Shown: positions 48,579 to 58,455 of the stretch, one piece after another
Layout: every line of letters begins with the position of its first letter
How positions within the stretch are numbered: the stretch's first letter is position 1
Assembly: GCA_019635585.1 (NCBI GenBank)
Contig: JAHBZE010000002.1
Span: forward strand, 1,076,007-1,140,006
Length of the DNA: 64,000 bases
DNA from: Xanthobacteraceae bacterium
GTDB lineage: Bacteria > Pseudomonadota > Alphaproteobacteria > Rhizobiales > Xanthobacteraceae
Direction: 5' to 3'
Notes under the pieces: model-generated
Told to the model about the DNA's origin: nothing
The model's database searches: none
What the model saw: the letters and a program-made list of their open reading frames with translations, nothing else
Position numbers and translations under genes: made by a program

Positions 48579-50207
48579 TCAGACTTCCTTCGTCATTTCG
48601 CGCAGCTTGAACTTCTGGATCTTGCCGGTCGAGGTCTTCGGCAATTCGACGAACACGATATGCCGCGGCACCTTGTAGCCCGCGAGATTACCTTTGCAGT
48701 GCGCGATCAGTTCGTCCTTGGAAGCACTCTTGCCGGGTTTCAACTCGATGAAGGCGCAAGGCGTTTCGCCCCATTTGTCGTCGGCTTTCGCGACCACCGC
48801 AGCCGCCTGCACCGCAGGGTGTTTGTAGAGCGCGTCTTCCACTTCGATCGAGGAAATGTTCTCGCCGCCCGAAATGATGATGTCCTTCGAGCGGTCTTTC
48901 AGCTGGATATAGCCGTCGGGATGCATCACGCCGAGATCGCCGGAATGGAACCAGCCGCCCGCGAACGCCGCGTCGGTCGATTTCTTGTTCTTGAGATAGC
49001 CCTTCATCACCACGTTGCCGCGGAACATGACTTCGCCCATGGTTTCGCCGTCGCGCGGCACCGGTTTCATGGTTTCCGGGTCCATCACCTCCAAGCCTTC
49101 GAGCGGATTGATGGTGACGCCTTGCCGCGCCTTCTTCGCGGCCTGCGCGGCCGGATCGAGCTTGTCCCACTCGGCATGCCAGTCATTCACCGCGGCCGGC
49201 CCATAGGTTTCGGTGAGCCCGTAAAGATGGGTCACGTTGAAGCCCGCGCCCTTCATGCCGGCGAGCACGGCTTCCGGCGGGGGCGCGGCCGCCGTGAAGA
49301 ACTCGACCACATGCGGCAGCGGCTTCTTTTCTTCTTCCGGCGCATTCAAGAGCGTCGCCATCACGATCGGCGCACCGCAGAGGTGGGTGACCTTATGCTC
49401 CGCGATCAGGTCGAACATCAGTTTCGCGCGCACCTGCCGCAGACAGACATGCGTGCCGGAGCAGACTGAGATCGACCACGGGAAACACCAGCCGTTGCAA
49501 TGGAACATCGGCAGTGTCCAGAGGTAAACCGCATGCTTCTTCATGCTGCCGGTCAGCACGTTGCCGGTGGCGAGCAGCGCCGCCCCGCGATGATGATAGA
49601 CCACGCCCTTCGGATCGCCGGTCGTACCCGAAGTGTAGTTCAGCGAGATCGCATCCCACTCGTCGCCCGGCGCCTGTCGCGCATAATTCTCATCGCCTTC
49701 GGCAACCAGCGCTTCGTAGTCGAGCGAACCTAACTTCTCGCCGTCGCCTTTGTATTCGGGATCGTCGTAATCGACGATTAAGGGCTTTGCCTTGCAGAGT
49801 TTCAGGGCTTCCTTCGCGGTCTTGGAAAATTCCTTGTCGACAATGAAGACTTTCGCTTCGCCGTGATCGAGCGAGAAAGCGATGATCGCGGCGTCCAGCC
49901 GCGTGTTCAGTGTATTCAAGACGCCGCCGGTCATCGGCACGCCGTAGTGGCACTCGAGCATCGCGGGCGTATTGGCGAGCAGCACCGCGACCGTGTCGCC
50001 GCGCGAAATTCCCCGCTTCGCGAGCGCACTGCCGAGCTTCTTCGAGCGCGCATAGAATTCGCGATAGGTCCGGCGCATCGGTCCGTGGATGATCGCGACG
50101 TGATCCGGAAACACCGCGGCCGAGCGCTCCAGGAAGGAGATCGGTGTCAGCGGCTGATAGTTAGCCGGATTCTTGTCGAGATCGATGTCGTAAGCGGTCT
50201 GTTTCAT
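48579..50207 (-). CDS. AMP-forming acyl-CoA synthetase (DmdB/AAE-like)
   Basis: A 542-residue adenylate-forming enzyme: YTSGTTGDPKGVVYHHRG (P-loop), LYGLTETYGP, HSGDLGVMHPDGYIQLKDRSKDIIISGGENISS and the catalytic lysine in KTSTGKIQKFKLRE. The LNTLNTRLDAAIIAFSLDH stretch resembles short/medium-chain and methylthiopropionate ligases. The chain length it accepts is not determinable. It is operonic with a UPF0114 protein and a crotonase, suggesting acid activation and degradation. Confidence 0.92.
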   Translation of the reverse strand: MKQTAYDIDLDKNPANYQPLTPISFLERSAAVFPDHVAIIHGPMRRTYREFYARSKKLGSALAKRGISRGDTVAVLLANTPAMLECHYGVPMTGGVLNTLNTRLDAAIIAFSLDHGEAKVFIVDKEFSKTAKEALKLCKAKPLIVDYDDPEYKGDGEKLGSLDYEALVAEGDENYARQAPGDEWDAISLNYTSGTTGDPKGVVYHHRGAALLATGNVLTGSMKKHAVYLWTLPMFHCNGWCFPWSISVCSGTHVCLRQVRAKLMFDLIAEHKVTHLCGAPIVMATLLNAPEEEKKPLPHVVEFFTAAAPPPEAVLAGMKGAGFNVTHLYGLTETYGPAAVNDWHAEWDKLDPAAQAAKKARQGVTINPLEGLEVMDPETMKPVPRDGETMGEVMFRGNVVMKGYLKNKKSTDAAFAGGWFHSGDLGVMHPDGYIQLKDRSKDIIISGGENISSIEVEDALYKHPAVQAAAVVAKADDKWGETPCAFIELKPGKSASKDELIAHCKGNLAGYKVPRHIVFVELPKTSTGKIQKFKLREMTKEV

Positions 50208-50282
50208 GCGGGTACCCCGTTCCGGCGCGACCCTAGCGAACCCGGCGGGTTCCGATCAATCTCCGCCGCGTCACGGCACACG

Positions 50283-50308
50283 AAAAAGGCCCGCGAAGAC
50301 GCGGGCCT
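50283..50308 (-). terminator. Terminator after the PRC-barrel gene
   Basis: The hairpin GGCCCGCG / CGCGGGCC (50288-50307) is followed on the minus strand by TTTTTCG, about 23 bases past the stop. Confidence 0.88.
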
Positions 50309-50330
50309 TGATCGATTGGTAGAGCAACCG

Positions 50331-50828
50331 TCAGGTCTTGCTCTGGCTCGAATATTTAAAGGCCGGCATCGCCTTCAACTGCTCCTTGGTCATGCTGACC
50401 ATGGCGTGGTCGGGCTTTTCGCCCTGCTCCGCTTTGGCGTCGCCACCCTTCGGCGGCTGATCGCTGAAGCTGACCTGATCCCAGCGCAGCGCGACATCGT
50501 GTTCGCCCATGCCGAGCCAGCCGCCGACGCCGACCACGATCAGTTCGATCTTGCCGTCCTTGCCGAGAATGACGTCGTTGATGTCGCCGATATTCTCGTT
50601 CGCGCTGTTATACACATCGAGCCCGATCAGTTGCGAGCCGCGCCACTGGTTCGGCTGCTGCTGCGTCGCCGATGCGCTGGTGGAGGGCGACGAAGGCGTT
50701 GCCGGCGGCGTCTGGCTCTGGGTCTGCGGCATGGTTTTGCTGTCTTTAGGCGGCGTCTGCGCAGCCGCACCGACGCTCAACAACGCCGCTGCTGCGACCG
50801 TCGTCAAAAATGGTGCAATGATTCGCAT
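50331..50828 (-). CDS. Secreted PRC-barrel domain protein
   Basis: The product has 165 residues: Sec signal (MRIIAPFLTTVAAAALLSVGAAA), a Ser/Thr/Pro/Gln-rich linker (about 25-65) and one PRC-barrel domain (RGSQLIGLDVYNSANENIGDINDVILGKDGKIELIVVGVGGWLGMGEHDVAL). It is a periplasmic/cell-envelope stress-type protein; partner unknown. It is monocistronic with its own terminator. Confidence 0.86.
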   Translation of the reverse strand: MRIIAPFLTTVAAAALLSVGAAAQTPPKDSKTMPQTQSQTPPATPSSPSTSASATQQQPNQWRGSQLIGLDVYNSANENIGDINDVILGKDGKIELIVVGVGGWLGMGEHDVALRWDQVSFSDQPPKGGDAKAEQGEKPDHAMVSMTKEQLKAMPAFKYSSQSKT

Positions 50829-50930
50829 ATTTTTGCTCCTTGTTCGGTTGTGCCCTCAGGGCTAACCGCGCGGGCGCCACATGGTTCGCAAAAATCGAAA
50901 CCAATTTTGAAGCTCCGATGGGGAACCGCG

Positions 50931-51695
50931 TCAGGAGAAGAACGCGCTGCGACTACCTTGCCAGATGAGCCCAAGCGAAATGAGGAACATCAGAAAATAG
51001 GCGATACGGTAAAATAACACTTCCGGAATTCGCTTTACCACCCAGATACCCGCGAGATTCGTCGTGATCGCGAGTGGCATCAGCGCGAGCGAGATCAAGA
51101 GCGCACTCTTCGTGAACTCGCCGAGAAAGAAGAACGGCACCACTTTGACGGCGTTCACCACTGCGAAGAAAATCGTCACCGTGCCGACGAAGACCATCTT
51201 TGGAAGTTTCTGAGGAAGCAGATGCACGCTCGTCGGCGGCCCGCCGGCATGGGCGAGCGTGCTGGTGAAGCCGGAGAGTACGCCCCAGAAAATGCCGCTC
51301 GCAGCACTCGGCTTGATCGTGTCCGCCGCCTTGCGCGCAAGCCCGAACCACTGGTTCAGCACGAACACGAACGTGATCGCGCCGATCAGCAACTTGACCC
51401 AGGCATCCGAGACATAGGCGGCGAGCGCCCAAGCGATCGCGATTCCGGCAAGCGCGCCGCTGATAAGCACCTTGAGATTCCAGCGATCCCATTCCCTGCG
51501 AAACGCAAAGAGCGAGATCGCGTCCTGCATGATCAGGATCGGCAGCATGATCGCCGCGGCCTGCAAGGGCGGCACCACGAGCGCGAGAAACGGCGTTGCC
51601 GCCATGCCAATGCCGCTGAACCCGCCTTTGGCAAGGCCGGTGCAGGTAACGGCGGCGGCCGCGAACAGCCAGAAGACGGGATCGAGCGGAAGCAT
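50931..51695 (-). CDS. TauE/SafE-family (TSUP) permease, second copy
   Basis: The product is 254 residues from MLPLDPVFWLFAAAAVTCTGLAKGG with about eight membrane helices. The duplicated family patterns GLAKGGFSGIGMAATPFLALVV and SGFTSTLAHAGGPPTSVHLLPQ are visible. It probably exports sulfite or a C2/C3 sulfonate; substrate unknown. Only 138 bases separate it from the divergent prpE-type gene. Confidence 0.87.
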   Translation of the reverse strand: MLPLDPVFWLFAAAAVTCTGLAKGGFSGIGMAATPFLALVVPPLQAAAIMLPILIMQDAISLFAFRREWDRWNLKVLISGALAGIAIAWALAAYVSDAWVKLLIGAITFVFVLNQWFGLARKAADTIKPSAASGIFWGVLSGFTSTLAHAGGPPTSVHLLPQKLPKMVFVGTVTIFFAVVNAVKVVPFFFLGEFTKSALLISLALMPLAITTNLAGIWVVKRIPEVLFYRIAYFLMFLISLGLIWQGSRSAFFS

Positions 51696-51833
51696 GCGGC
51701 GCGCTTTATAGAGATCGTGCGCGGCAAGTGCTACGCCGCCGCGCGCATGGGCGGCTGCGACCAACGCCGCTCTTGCCAAGCGGGCCGCGAGGGCGAAAAT
51801 CACCGCAAAACGATAACACTTGAGGAAACAGTC

Positions 51834-53753
51834 ATGCTGACGCCGAACGCAAGCCGCTATCCGGAAGTCTATGCGCGCTGGCAGCGCGATCCGGAGGGCT
51901 TCTGGGGCGAGGCCGCCGAAGCGATCTCGTGGTTCAAAAAGCCGAAGACGGTTTTCGACCCCAAAGCCGGCGTCTACGGCCGCTGGTTTCCCGACGGCGT
52001 GATGAACACCTGCTACAACGCAGTCGACCGCCACGCCGAAGGCGGGCGCGGCGAACAGATCGCTTTCGCCTACGACAGCCCGGTCACGCAGTCGAAGCGC
52101 AACATCACCTACAAGGAATTGCAGCGCGAGGTTTCCGCCTTTGGCGCGATCCTGCGCGACTTCGGCGTCGAGCAAGGCGACCGCGTCATCATCTATATGC
52201 CGATGATTCCCGAAGCGCTGGTCGCCATGCTCGCCTGCGCGCGAATCGGCGCGGTGCATTCGGTCGTGTTCGGCGGATTTGCGCCAAAGGAATTGGCAAC
52301 CCGGCTCAACGACGCCAAGCCAAAGCTTTTGCTCACCGCGAGCTGCGGCATCGAAGTCCAGCGCGTCATCCCTTACAAGCCGCTGCTCGACGCCGCGATC
52401 GAAATGGCGGAGTCCAAACCCGAAGCCGTGATCCTGTTTCAGCGCCCGCAGGCGAAAGCCGAAATGAAAAAAGGCTGGGACTGGGATTGGGCAACGCTGC
52501 GCGAGCAAGCGCTCGCCGCGAACAAGACTTCCGAATGCGTGCCGCTGAAGGCCACCGACCCGCTCTATATTCTCTACACCTCGGGCACGACCGGAATTCC
52601 GAAGGGTGTCGTGCGCGACAACGGCGGCCATGCCGTCGCATTGAAGTGGTCGATGGAGAATATGTACGGCATCAAAGAAGGCGAAGTCTGGTGGACTTCG
52701 TCCGACATCGGCTGGGTCGTCGGCCATTCCTATATCGTTTATGCGCCCCTCCTCCACGGCTGCACGTCCGTCGTTTACGAGGGCAAGCCGGTCGGCACGC
52801 CGGACGCAGGCGCGTTCTGGCGCGTCGCGAGCGAGCATGGTGCGGTCGCGCTCTTCACCGCGCCGACCGCCTTCCGGGCGATCAAGAAGGAAGATCCGGA
52901 GGGCAAGTTTGTAAAGCAGTACGATATGTCGAAATTCCGCACGCTGTTCCTCGCGGGCGAGCGCGCCGACCCCGATACGATCAAATGGTCCGAAAAAATT
53001 CTTGGCGTACCAGTGATCGATCACTGGTGGCAGACCGAAACCGCCTGGACCATCGTCGGCAATCCGATGGGTCTCGGCCAGTTGCCAGTGAAATACGGCT
53101 CGCCGACCGTACCGATGCCGGGCTACGACGTGCAGATCGTCGACGACGGCGGCAAGCCGGTCGAAGACAGCAAGATGGGCAACATCGTGGTGAAACTGCC
53201 GCTGCCGCCGGGATGCTTTCCGACGCTCTGGCAGAACGACGGAAAGTTCAAGGAAAGCTATCTCGCGGAATTTCCGGGCTACTACAAAACCGCCGACGCC
53301 GGATACAAGGACGCGGACGGCTATGTCTATGTGCTCGGCCGCACCGACGACATCATCAACGTCGCGGGCCATCGCCTTTCCACCGGCGGCATGGAGGAAG
53401 TGCTTTCGTCGCACGCCGACGTCGCCGAATGCGCGGTAATTGGCGTCGCCGATCAGATGAAGGGCGAAGTGCCGGTCGGCTTCGTGGTGCTGAAAGCCGG
53501 CGTGAACAAGTCGCATGACACGATCGAGAAAGAACTGATCGCCCTGGTGCGCGAGAAAATCGGCCCGGTCGCGGCGTTCAAATGCGCGATGGTGATCGCG
53601 CGCCTTCCGAAAACGCGCTCCGGCAAGATCGTGCGCGGCACCATGAAGAAGATCGCGGACAAGGAGCCCTGGAACATGCCGGCCACCATCGATGATCCTA
53701 CGGTCCTCGACGAGATCAAAACCGCGCTACAGGGCAAGGGAATGGCAGGCTGA
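51834..53753 (+). CDS. prpE: Propionyl-CoA synthetase (PrpE-like AMP-forming ligase)
   Basis: A 639-residue acetyl/propionyl-type synthetase: VVFGGFAPKELATRL, YTSGTTGIPKGVVRDNGGH, WWQTETAWTIVGNP, GRTDDIINVAGHRLSTGGMEE and the acetylatable catalytic lysine in TRSGKIVRG. The GGH after the P-loop and GHRLSTGG favour PrpE over Acs. It activates propionate or acetate to its CoA thioester. TTGAGGAAACA precedes the ATG. It overlaps the next gene by one base. Confidence 0.9.
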   Translation: MLTPNASRYPEVYARWQRDPEGFWGEAAEAISWFKKPKTVFDPKAGVYGRWFPDGVMNTCYNAVDRHAEGGRGEQIAFAYDSPVTQSKRNITYKELQREVSAFGAILRDFGVEQGDRVIIYMPMIPEALVAMLACARIGAVHSVVFGGFAPKELATRLNDAKPKLLLTASCGIEVQRVIPYKPLLDAAIEMAESKPEAVILFQRPQAKAEMKKGWDWDWATLREQALAANKTSECVPLKATDPLYILYTSGTTGIPKGVVRDNGGHAVALKWSMENMYGIKEGEVWWTSSDIGWVVGHSYIVYAPLLHGCTSVVYEGKPVGTPDAGAFWRVASEHGAVALFTAPTAFRAIKKEDPEGKFVKQYDMSKFRTLFLAGERADPDTIKWSEKILGVPVIDHWWQTETAWTIVGNPMGLGQLPVKYGSPTVPMPGYDVQIVDDGGKPVEDSKMGNIVVKLPLPPGCFPTLWQNDGKFKESYLAEFPGYYKTADAGYKDADGYVYVLGRTDDIINVAGHRLSTGGMEEVLSSHADVAECAVIGVADQMKGEVPVGFVVLKAGVNKSHDTIEKELIALVREKIGPVAAFKCAMVIARLPKTRSGKIVRGTMKKIADKEPWNMPATIDDPTVLDEIKTALQGKGMAG

Positions 53754-54217
53754 TGACCCACCGTCCAAATCCCCTGCAAACCGCCCCGGAATTTTACCGG
53801 GCGATGAAGACGCTATCCGACTATGTACTGAATTGCGGCATCGAGAATTCGCTGCTCGAACTCGTGAAGGTCCGCGCTTCGCAGATCAACGGCTGCGCCT
53901 TCTGCCTCGACATGCATGCGCGCGAGGCAAGGAAACTCGGTGAAGCCGACGAAAAAATCCTGATGCTCTCCGCATGGCGCGACGCCGGCATCTACAGCGA
54001 GCGCGAGAAAGCGGCCTTCGCCTGGACCGAAGCCGTCACCTTGATCGCGCAAGGCCCGGTTTCGGATGCGCTCTTTGACGCAACCCGGAAACATTTCTCG
54101 GAAAAAGAGATCGTCGACCTGACCTGGGCGGTGACCGTCATCAACGGCTGGAACCGGATGATGGCAACGTTCGAAGTGCCGCCGATGAAGCCGGCCGTGA
54201 AACAGGCCGCCGAATGA
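53753..54217 (+). CDS. AhpD-like/carboxymuconolactone decarboxylase-family protein
   Basis: The product has 154 residues, with the CxxC redox motif in QINGCAFCLDMHAREARKLGE and SAWRDAGIYSEREKAAFAWTEAVT. It is a peroxidase-like or CMD-type helical protein. It is translationally coupled to prpE upstream (TGATG) and to an SDR gene downstream (ATGA). Confidence 0.9.
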   Translation: MTHRPNPLQTAPEFYRAMKTLSDYVLNCGIENSLLELVKVRASQINGCAFCLDMHAREARKLGEADEKILMLSAWRDAGIYSEREKAAFAWTEAVTLIAQGPVSDALFDATRKHFSEKEIVDLTWAVTVINGWNRMMATFEVPPMKPAVKQAAE

Positions 54218-55005
54218 AGCTGAACGGCAAAATCGCGCTCATTACCGGCGCCGCGCGCGGGCTTGGCTTCGCAATTGCCCGACGCTTTATCAACGACGGC
54301 GCGGACGTCGTGCTTTCCGATATCGACGAGAAGGCTGGCGTTGAGGCCGCGAAAGCGCTGGGTGCGAAGGCGCACTTCGTGCTCTGCGATGTCGGCGACG
54401 CAAAAGCCGTCGACGCGCTTGTCAAAGAAACCGTCGCGAAATTCGGCGCGCTCGATATTCTCGTGAACAATGCCGGCATCGTTTCACCAGCCGACTTCCT
54501 TGACGTGAAAGAAGCCGACTTCGACCGCGTACTGCGCGTGAACGTGAAGGGCTCGTTTCTCGCGGGCCAGGCGGCGGCGAAGCAAATGGTCGAACAGGTG
54601 AAGGCCGGAAGAACTCCCGGTGCGATCATCAACATGTCTTCGGTGAATTCGGTGGTCGCACTTCCGAACCACGCGCCTTATGCGGTGTCCAAGGGCGGCG
54701 TCGCGCAGCTGACGCGCGTCATGGCGCTTTCACTTGCATCTTATGGTATCCGCGTGAACGCGATCGGCCCCGGCTCGATTGCGACCGACATGCTGGTCAG
54801 CGTCGCGAAGGATCCGGCGCTGAAACGGAAATTGCTTTCCCGCACGCCTTTGCAGCGCATCGGCAGACCGGAGGAGATCGCAAGCATCGCTTCGTTCCTC
54901 GCCTCCGACGACGCGAGTTACATCACCGGCGAAACGATTTTCGCCGACGGCGGCAGGCTCGCGCTGAACGCAACCGTGGACGTGAACGAAGAAGCGATGA
55001 AATAA
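54214..55005 (+). CDS. Short-chain dehydrogenase/reductase
   Basis: A classical SDR of 263 residues with the Gly-rich TGAARGLGFAIA, NNAGIVS, the catalytic serine in NMSSVNS, the YxxxK pair in YAVSKGG and the C-terminal ITGETIFADGG. NAD(P)-dependent oxidation or reduction of an unknown alcohol/keto substrate. It is the last gene of a three-gene unit with prpE. Confidence 0.92.
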   Translation: MKLNGKIALITGAARGLGFAIARRFINDGADVVLSDIDEKAGVEAAKALGAKAHFVLCDVGDAKAVDALVKETVAKFGALDILVNNAGIVSPADFLDVKEADFDRVLRVNVKGSFLAGQAAAKQMVEQVKAGRTPGAIINMSSVNSVVALPNHAPYAVSKGGVAQLTRVMALSLASYGIRVNAIGPGSIATDMLVSVAKDPALKRKLLSRTPLQRIGRPEEIASIASFLASDDASYITGETIFADGGRLALNATVDVNEEAMK

Positions 55006-55034
55006 AAAAAGCCGGACGAGATGCCCGGCTTTCT
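55002..55034 (-). terminator. Terminator at the end of the DUF1013 gene
   Basis: The stem AAAGCCGG / CCGGCTTT is followed on the minus strand by TTTTTTTATTTC. On the plus strand the tract is only TTTCTC, so it mainly serves the minus-strand gene and weakly the SDR operon. Confidence 0.85.
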
Positions 55035-55056
55035 CAATTCCGATTTACGAAACGAA

Positions 55057-55749
55057 TTACTGTTCGCTGCGTTTCATGCCGCCGAGCTTCGCGAACACGT
55101 TGTCTGCGTCGATCGAGCCCTTGCGGTCATCGACCGGAATCTCGTTCGCATCCGGCTCCGGCTGCGCGGTGGTCTGCTCCGCGGGCAGCAACGTCCGTAC
55201 GGGTTCGGCATCCGGCTGCGGCTTGCCCTTGGAAGCGCGCCGCACTTCGTTGTCGAGATCGATCTGCGAGCACAGGCCCAGCATCACCGGGTCGCGCGCC
55301 TGCAGGTTTGCCGAATTCCAGTGCTTGCGCTCGCGCACCGACTGGATGGTCGACTTGGTCGTGCCGACGAGACGCATGATCTGCGCGTCCTTCAGCTCCG
55401 GGTGATTCTTCACGAGCCACAGGATCGCGTCCGGGCGGTCCTGCCGCTTGGAGACCGGCGTATAGCGCGGGCCTTTCTTCGGCTTGGCTTCCGGCAGTCG
55501 CACCTTCGCTTCCGCCATCACGAGCTTGTGGTTCGGATCGGCGATCGCGGCGTCGAGTTCCTCGCGCGTAAGCTGACCAGAGGCCACCGGGTCCAAGCCC
55601 TTGATGCCTTGGGCTACTTCGCCGTCCGCGATGCCCTTCACCTCGAGCGGGTGAAGTTTGCAGAAGTCGGCGATCTGCTCGAACGAGAGCGAAGTATTGT
55701 CGACCAGCCACACGGCGGTCGCTTTCGGCATTAACGGCATATGAGACAT
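55057..55749 (-). CDS. DUF1013 protein, TrcR-type cell-cycle regulator
   Basis: The product has 230 residues: MSHMPLMPKATAVWLVDNTSLSFEQIADFCKLHPLEVKGIADGEVAQGI, with a second helix-turn-helix-like region AILWLVKNHPELKDAQIMRLVGTTKSTIQSVRERKHWN, and an acidic C-terminal tail. DUF1013 members are annotated as the cell-cycle transcriptional regulator TrcR in alphaproteobacteria. Function here is inferred from the family. It ends in its own terminator. Confidence 0.82.
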   Translation of the reverse strand: MSHMPLMPKATAVWLVDNTSLSFEQIADFCKLHPLEVKGIADGEVAQGIKGLDPVASGQLTREELDAAIADPNHKLVMAEAKVRLPEAKPKKGPRYTPVSKRQDRPDAILWLVKNHPELKDAQIMRLVGTTKSTIQSVRERKHWNSANLQARDPVMLGLCSQIDLDNEVRRASKGKPQPDAEPVRTLLPAEQTTAQPEPDANEIPVDDRKGSIDADNVFAKLGGMKRSEQ

Positions 55750-55915
55750 GGCTGTTCGCGCCTCTTAACGCGTCAACTTTCGTCATCGGAGTACGGTTTC
55801 GCGAGCGCTGCCGCTATTTTCTAGCGGGAGCCTCGGTAACGTTCTCAAGATGACCGGGGTCGGCGCCTATATAGGGGGGTGCCCCGTCCAAATCAACGCG
55901 AGTTTGGGGTATTGG

Positions 55916-55944
55916 TTGACTTGGACCCCCGCCGCGCCGATTTA
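55916..55944 (+). promoter_or_regulatory. ispH promoter
   Basis: TTGACT (55916-55921) and GATTTA (55939-55944) at 17-base spacing lie 22 bases before the ispH ATG. The transcript would have a very short leader with AAAGG as the ribosome site. Confidence 0.55.
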
Positions 55945-55965
55945 GGCACGGAAAGGCTTGAAATC

Positions 55966-56943
55966 ATGGCTGTTTCGCCCGCCCCCGGCCTGCCTCGTCT
56001 GCGCGTGCTTCTATGCGCGCCGCGCGGCTTTTGCGCGGGCGTGGTGCGCGCAATCGACGCGGTGGAACAGGCGCTCCGGAAATACGGGCCGCCGGTCTAT
56101 GTCCGCCACGAGATCGTGCACAACAAATACGTGGTCGAAAGCCTGCGCCGGAAGGGCGCGATTTTCGTCGAGGAACTGGCGCAGGTGCCCGACGGCGACC
56201 GCCCGGTGATTTTCTCCGCCCACGGCGTGCCGAAATCGGTGCCGGACGAGGCCGCCTCGCGAAAATTATTTGCGATCGACGCCACCTGCCCGCTCGTGAC
56301 GAAAGTGCATCGCGAGGCGATGGTGCACGCCAAGCGCGGCCGCGAGATTTTGCTGATCGGTCACGCCGGGCATCCCGAAACCATCGGCACCATGGGTCAG
56401 TTGCCTGCAGGCTCCGTGCGGCTCATCGAAACCGCGGAAGATGCGCGCAAGATTGCGCCGAAGAATCCGGAAGCGCTCGCCTATGTTACGCAGACCACGC
56501 TCTCGGTCGACGACACCGCGGAGATGGTCGCAATCCTGAAAGAGCGCTTCCCCGCGATCACCGGCCCGCACAAGGAAGACATCTGCTACGCGACCACCAA
56601 CCGGCAGGAAGCGGTGAAGAACGTGGCACCCCAAGTCGAAGCCATGATCGTGGTCGGCGCGCCGAACTCGTCGAATTCGCAGCGGCTGCGCGAAGTCGCG
56701 GAGCGCTCGGGCTGCAAGGCGACGGCACTCGTGCAGCGCGCGGACGACATCGACTGGAATATTTTCGGCAACGTCAAAAGCCTCGGCATCACCGCCGGCG
56801 CATCGGCGCCGGAAGTGCTGGTCGAGGAAATTATCGACGCCTTTGCAAAACGATACGCCGTCGAAGTCGAAACTTATGCCGGCCCGCAGGAAGACGTGTT
56901 CTTCCCGCTGCCGCGCGAATTGCGCGACACGGCGGCGGAGTAA
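55966..56943 (+). CDS. ispH: 4-hydroxy-3-methylbut-2-enyl diphosphate reductase
   Basis: The last enzyme of the MEP isoprenoid pathway, an iron-sulfur protein reducing HMBPP to IPP and DMAPP. It is 325 residues from [26 protein letters not shown]. The three cluster cysteines are Cys23, Cys108 ([11 protein letters not shown]) and Cys207 ([11 protein letters not shown]). SAHGVPKSV and [12 protein letters not shown] are also family motifs. It leads an operon with thrB and rnhA. Confidence 0.97.
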   Translation: MAVSPAPGLPRLRVLLCAPRGFCAGVVRAIDAVEQALRKYGPPVYVRHEIVHNKYVVESLRRKGAIFVEELAQVPDGDRPVIFSAHGVPKSVPDEAASRKLFAIDATCPLVTKVHREAMVHAKRGREILLIGHAGHPETIGTMGQLPAGSVRLIETAEDARKIAPKNPEALAYVTQTTLSVDDTAEMVAILKERFPAITGPHKEDICYATTNRQEAVKNVAPQVEAMIVVGAPNSSNSQRLREVAERSGCKATALVQRADDIDWNIFGNVKSLGITAGASAPEVLVEEIIDAFAKRYAVEVETYAGPQEDVFFPLPRELRDTAAE

Positions 56944-56948
56944 CGCGC

Positions 56949-57914
56949 GTGGCCGTTTACACCGAAGTCAGCGACGACCAGCTCGATGCCTTCCTCGCCG
57001 ATTACGATATCGGCGAGTTGATGGCGTTCAAGGGCATTGCCGAAGGCGTCGAAAACACCAACTACATGCTGCACACCAAGCGCGGCTATTATTTCCTGAC
57101 GCTCTACGAGAAACGCGTCGATCCGAAAGACCTGCCGTTTTTCGTCGGGCTGATGGAGCATTGCGCCGCGCGCGGTCTGAACTGCCCGCAACCGGTGAAA
57201 AACAAAAAAGGCAATTCGCTCGGCGAGCTTGCCGGGCGCCCGGCTGCAATCATCACGTTCCTCGAAGGCATTTCGGTACGCCGCCCGAACAACGCGCATT
57301 GCGCGGCACTTGGCGGCGCGCTCGCGCAGTTTCATCAGGCGGGCGAAGGATTCAAGATCCGCCGTGAGAACGCGCTCGGACCGAAAGGCTGGCAGAAGCT
57401 GGCGGCGCAATGCGCGCCGCGTGCCGACGAAGTTGCGCCGGGGCTCGCCGCGCTGATCGCGGAGGAAGTCGCGTATCTCTCGGCGCGCTGGCCCGCCAAC
57501 CTGCCCGCGGGCGTAATCCACGCCGATCTGTTCCCGGACAATGTTTTCTTCCTTGGCGAGAAACTTTCCGGGCTGATCGACTTCTATTTCGCCTGCAACG
57601 ATCTCTACGCCTATGACGTCGCGATCTGCCTGAACGCCTGGTGCTTCGAGATCGACGGGTCGTTCAATGTCACCAAGGGCAAGGCGCTGTTGTCGAACTA
57701 CAACAGTGTGCGCCCGCTTTCGAACGCCGAGATCGAGGCACTGCCCTTGCTCGCGCGCGGCGCCGCACTTCGCTTTCTCCTGACCCGCACCTTCGACTGG
57801 CTGAACGTGCCGCCCGGCGCGCTGGTTCGCCCGAAGGACCCGAAGGAATATCTGAAGAAGCTGCATTTCCACCGCCGCATCGAGCGCGCGCAGGATTACG
57901 GTCTCGCGGCATAA
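56949..57914 (+). CDS. thrB: Homoserine kinase (APH-fold ThrB)
   Basis: Phosphorylates homoserine in threonine synthesis. The product is 321 residues from a GTG 5 bases after ispH. Motifs are [38 protein letters not shown], the catalytic [16 protein letters not shown] (Brenner-type kinase loop) and [18 protein letters not shown]. This is the aminoglycoside-phosphotransferase-like ThrB of alpha/beta-proteobacteria, not the GHMP type. Confidence 0.93.
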   Translation: MAVYTEVSDDQLDAFLADYDIGELMAFKGIAEGVENTNYMLHTKRGYYFLTLYEKRVDPKDLPFFVGLMEHCAARGLNCPQPVKNKKGNSLGELAGRPAAIITFLEGISVRRPNNAHCAALGGALAQFHQAGEGFKIRRENALGPKGWQKLAAQCAPRADEVAPGLAALIAEEVAYLSARWPANLPAGVIHADLFPDNVFFLGEKLSGLIDFYFACNDLYAYDVAICLNAWCFEIDGSFNVTKGKALLSNYNSVRPLSNAEIEALPLLARGAALRFLLTRTFDWLNVPPGALVRPKDPKEYLKKLHFHRRIERAQDYGLAA

Positions 57915-57922
57915 GGAAAAAT

Positions 57923-58363
57923 ATGACCGACCGCGTGAAGATTCATTCCGATGGCGCCTGCTCCGGCAATCCCGGCCCCGGCGGCTGGGGTGCGATCGTC
58001 GAACATAACGGCACGCGCACCGAACTGAAGGGTGGCGAGGCGCTCACGACCAACAACCGCATGGAGCTGACGGCGGCGATCATGGCGCTGGAATCGCTGC
58101 CCGCCAACTGCAACGCCGATCTCTATACCGACTCACAATATGTGAGGGGCGGTATTACCGCCTGGATGCATAACTGGAAACGAAACGGCTGGAAGACCGC
58201 CGACAAGAAACCGGTGAAGAATATCGAACTGTGGCAGCGGCTGGAAAAGGCCGCGCTCCAGCACAAGGTCGAGTGGCACTGGCTGAAGGGCCACGCTGGT
58301 CACGCCGAGAACGAACGCGCCGACGAACTCGCACGCGAAGGCATGGCGCCCTATTTGCGCTGA
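57923..58363 (+). CDS. rnhA: Ribonuclease HI
   Basis: Removes RNA from RNA-DNA hybrids. The 146 residues contain the catalytic carboxylates Asp10 ([12 protein letters not shown]), Glu48 (NNRMELTAA) and Asp70 (YTDSQYV), plus the basic handle [11 protein letters not shown] and [11 protein letters not shown]. It lies 8 bases after thrB. The last 13 bases overlap the end of a small ORF on the opposite strand. Confidence 0.96.
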   Translation: MTDRVKIHSDGACSGNPGPGGWGAIVEHNGTRTELKGGEALTTNNRMELTAAIMALESLPANCNADLYTDSQYVRGGITAWMHNWKRNGWKTADKKPVKNIELWQRLEKAALQHKVEWHWLKGHAGHAENERADELAREGMAPYLR

Positions 58364-58455
58364 CGGTCCGGGACTGCGCAGCGAACGCCGTTCGCCGTTC
58401 CTGCAAGCACGAACAAGATAGCCGCAATTCCGATTGCGACGAACAGATAATTCAC
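58351..58455 (-). CDS. 34-residue single-helix membrane ORF coupled to the GGDEF gene
   Basis: The GTG start overlaps the GGDEF stop (GTGA). The product is [18 protein letters not shown] followed by [15 protein letters not shown]: a single membrane helix (about 3-20) and a basic C-terminal tail with one cysteine. The overlap implies coupling to the c-di-GMP gene upstream. The 3' end runs 13 bases into rnhA on the other strand. I recognise no family; the small size limits confidence. Confidence 0.42.
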   Translation of the reverse strand: MNYLFVAIGIAAILFVLAGTANGVRCAVPDRQRK

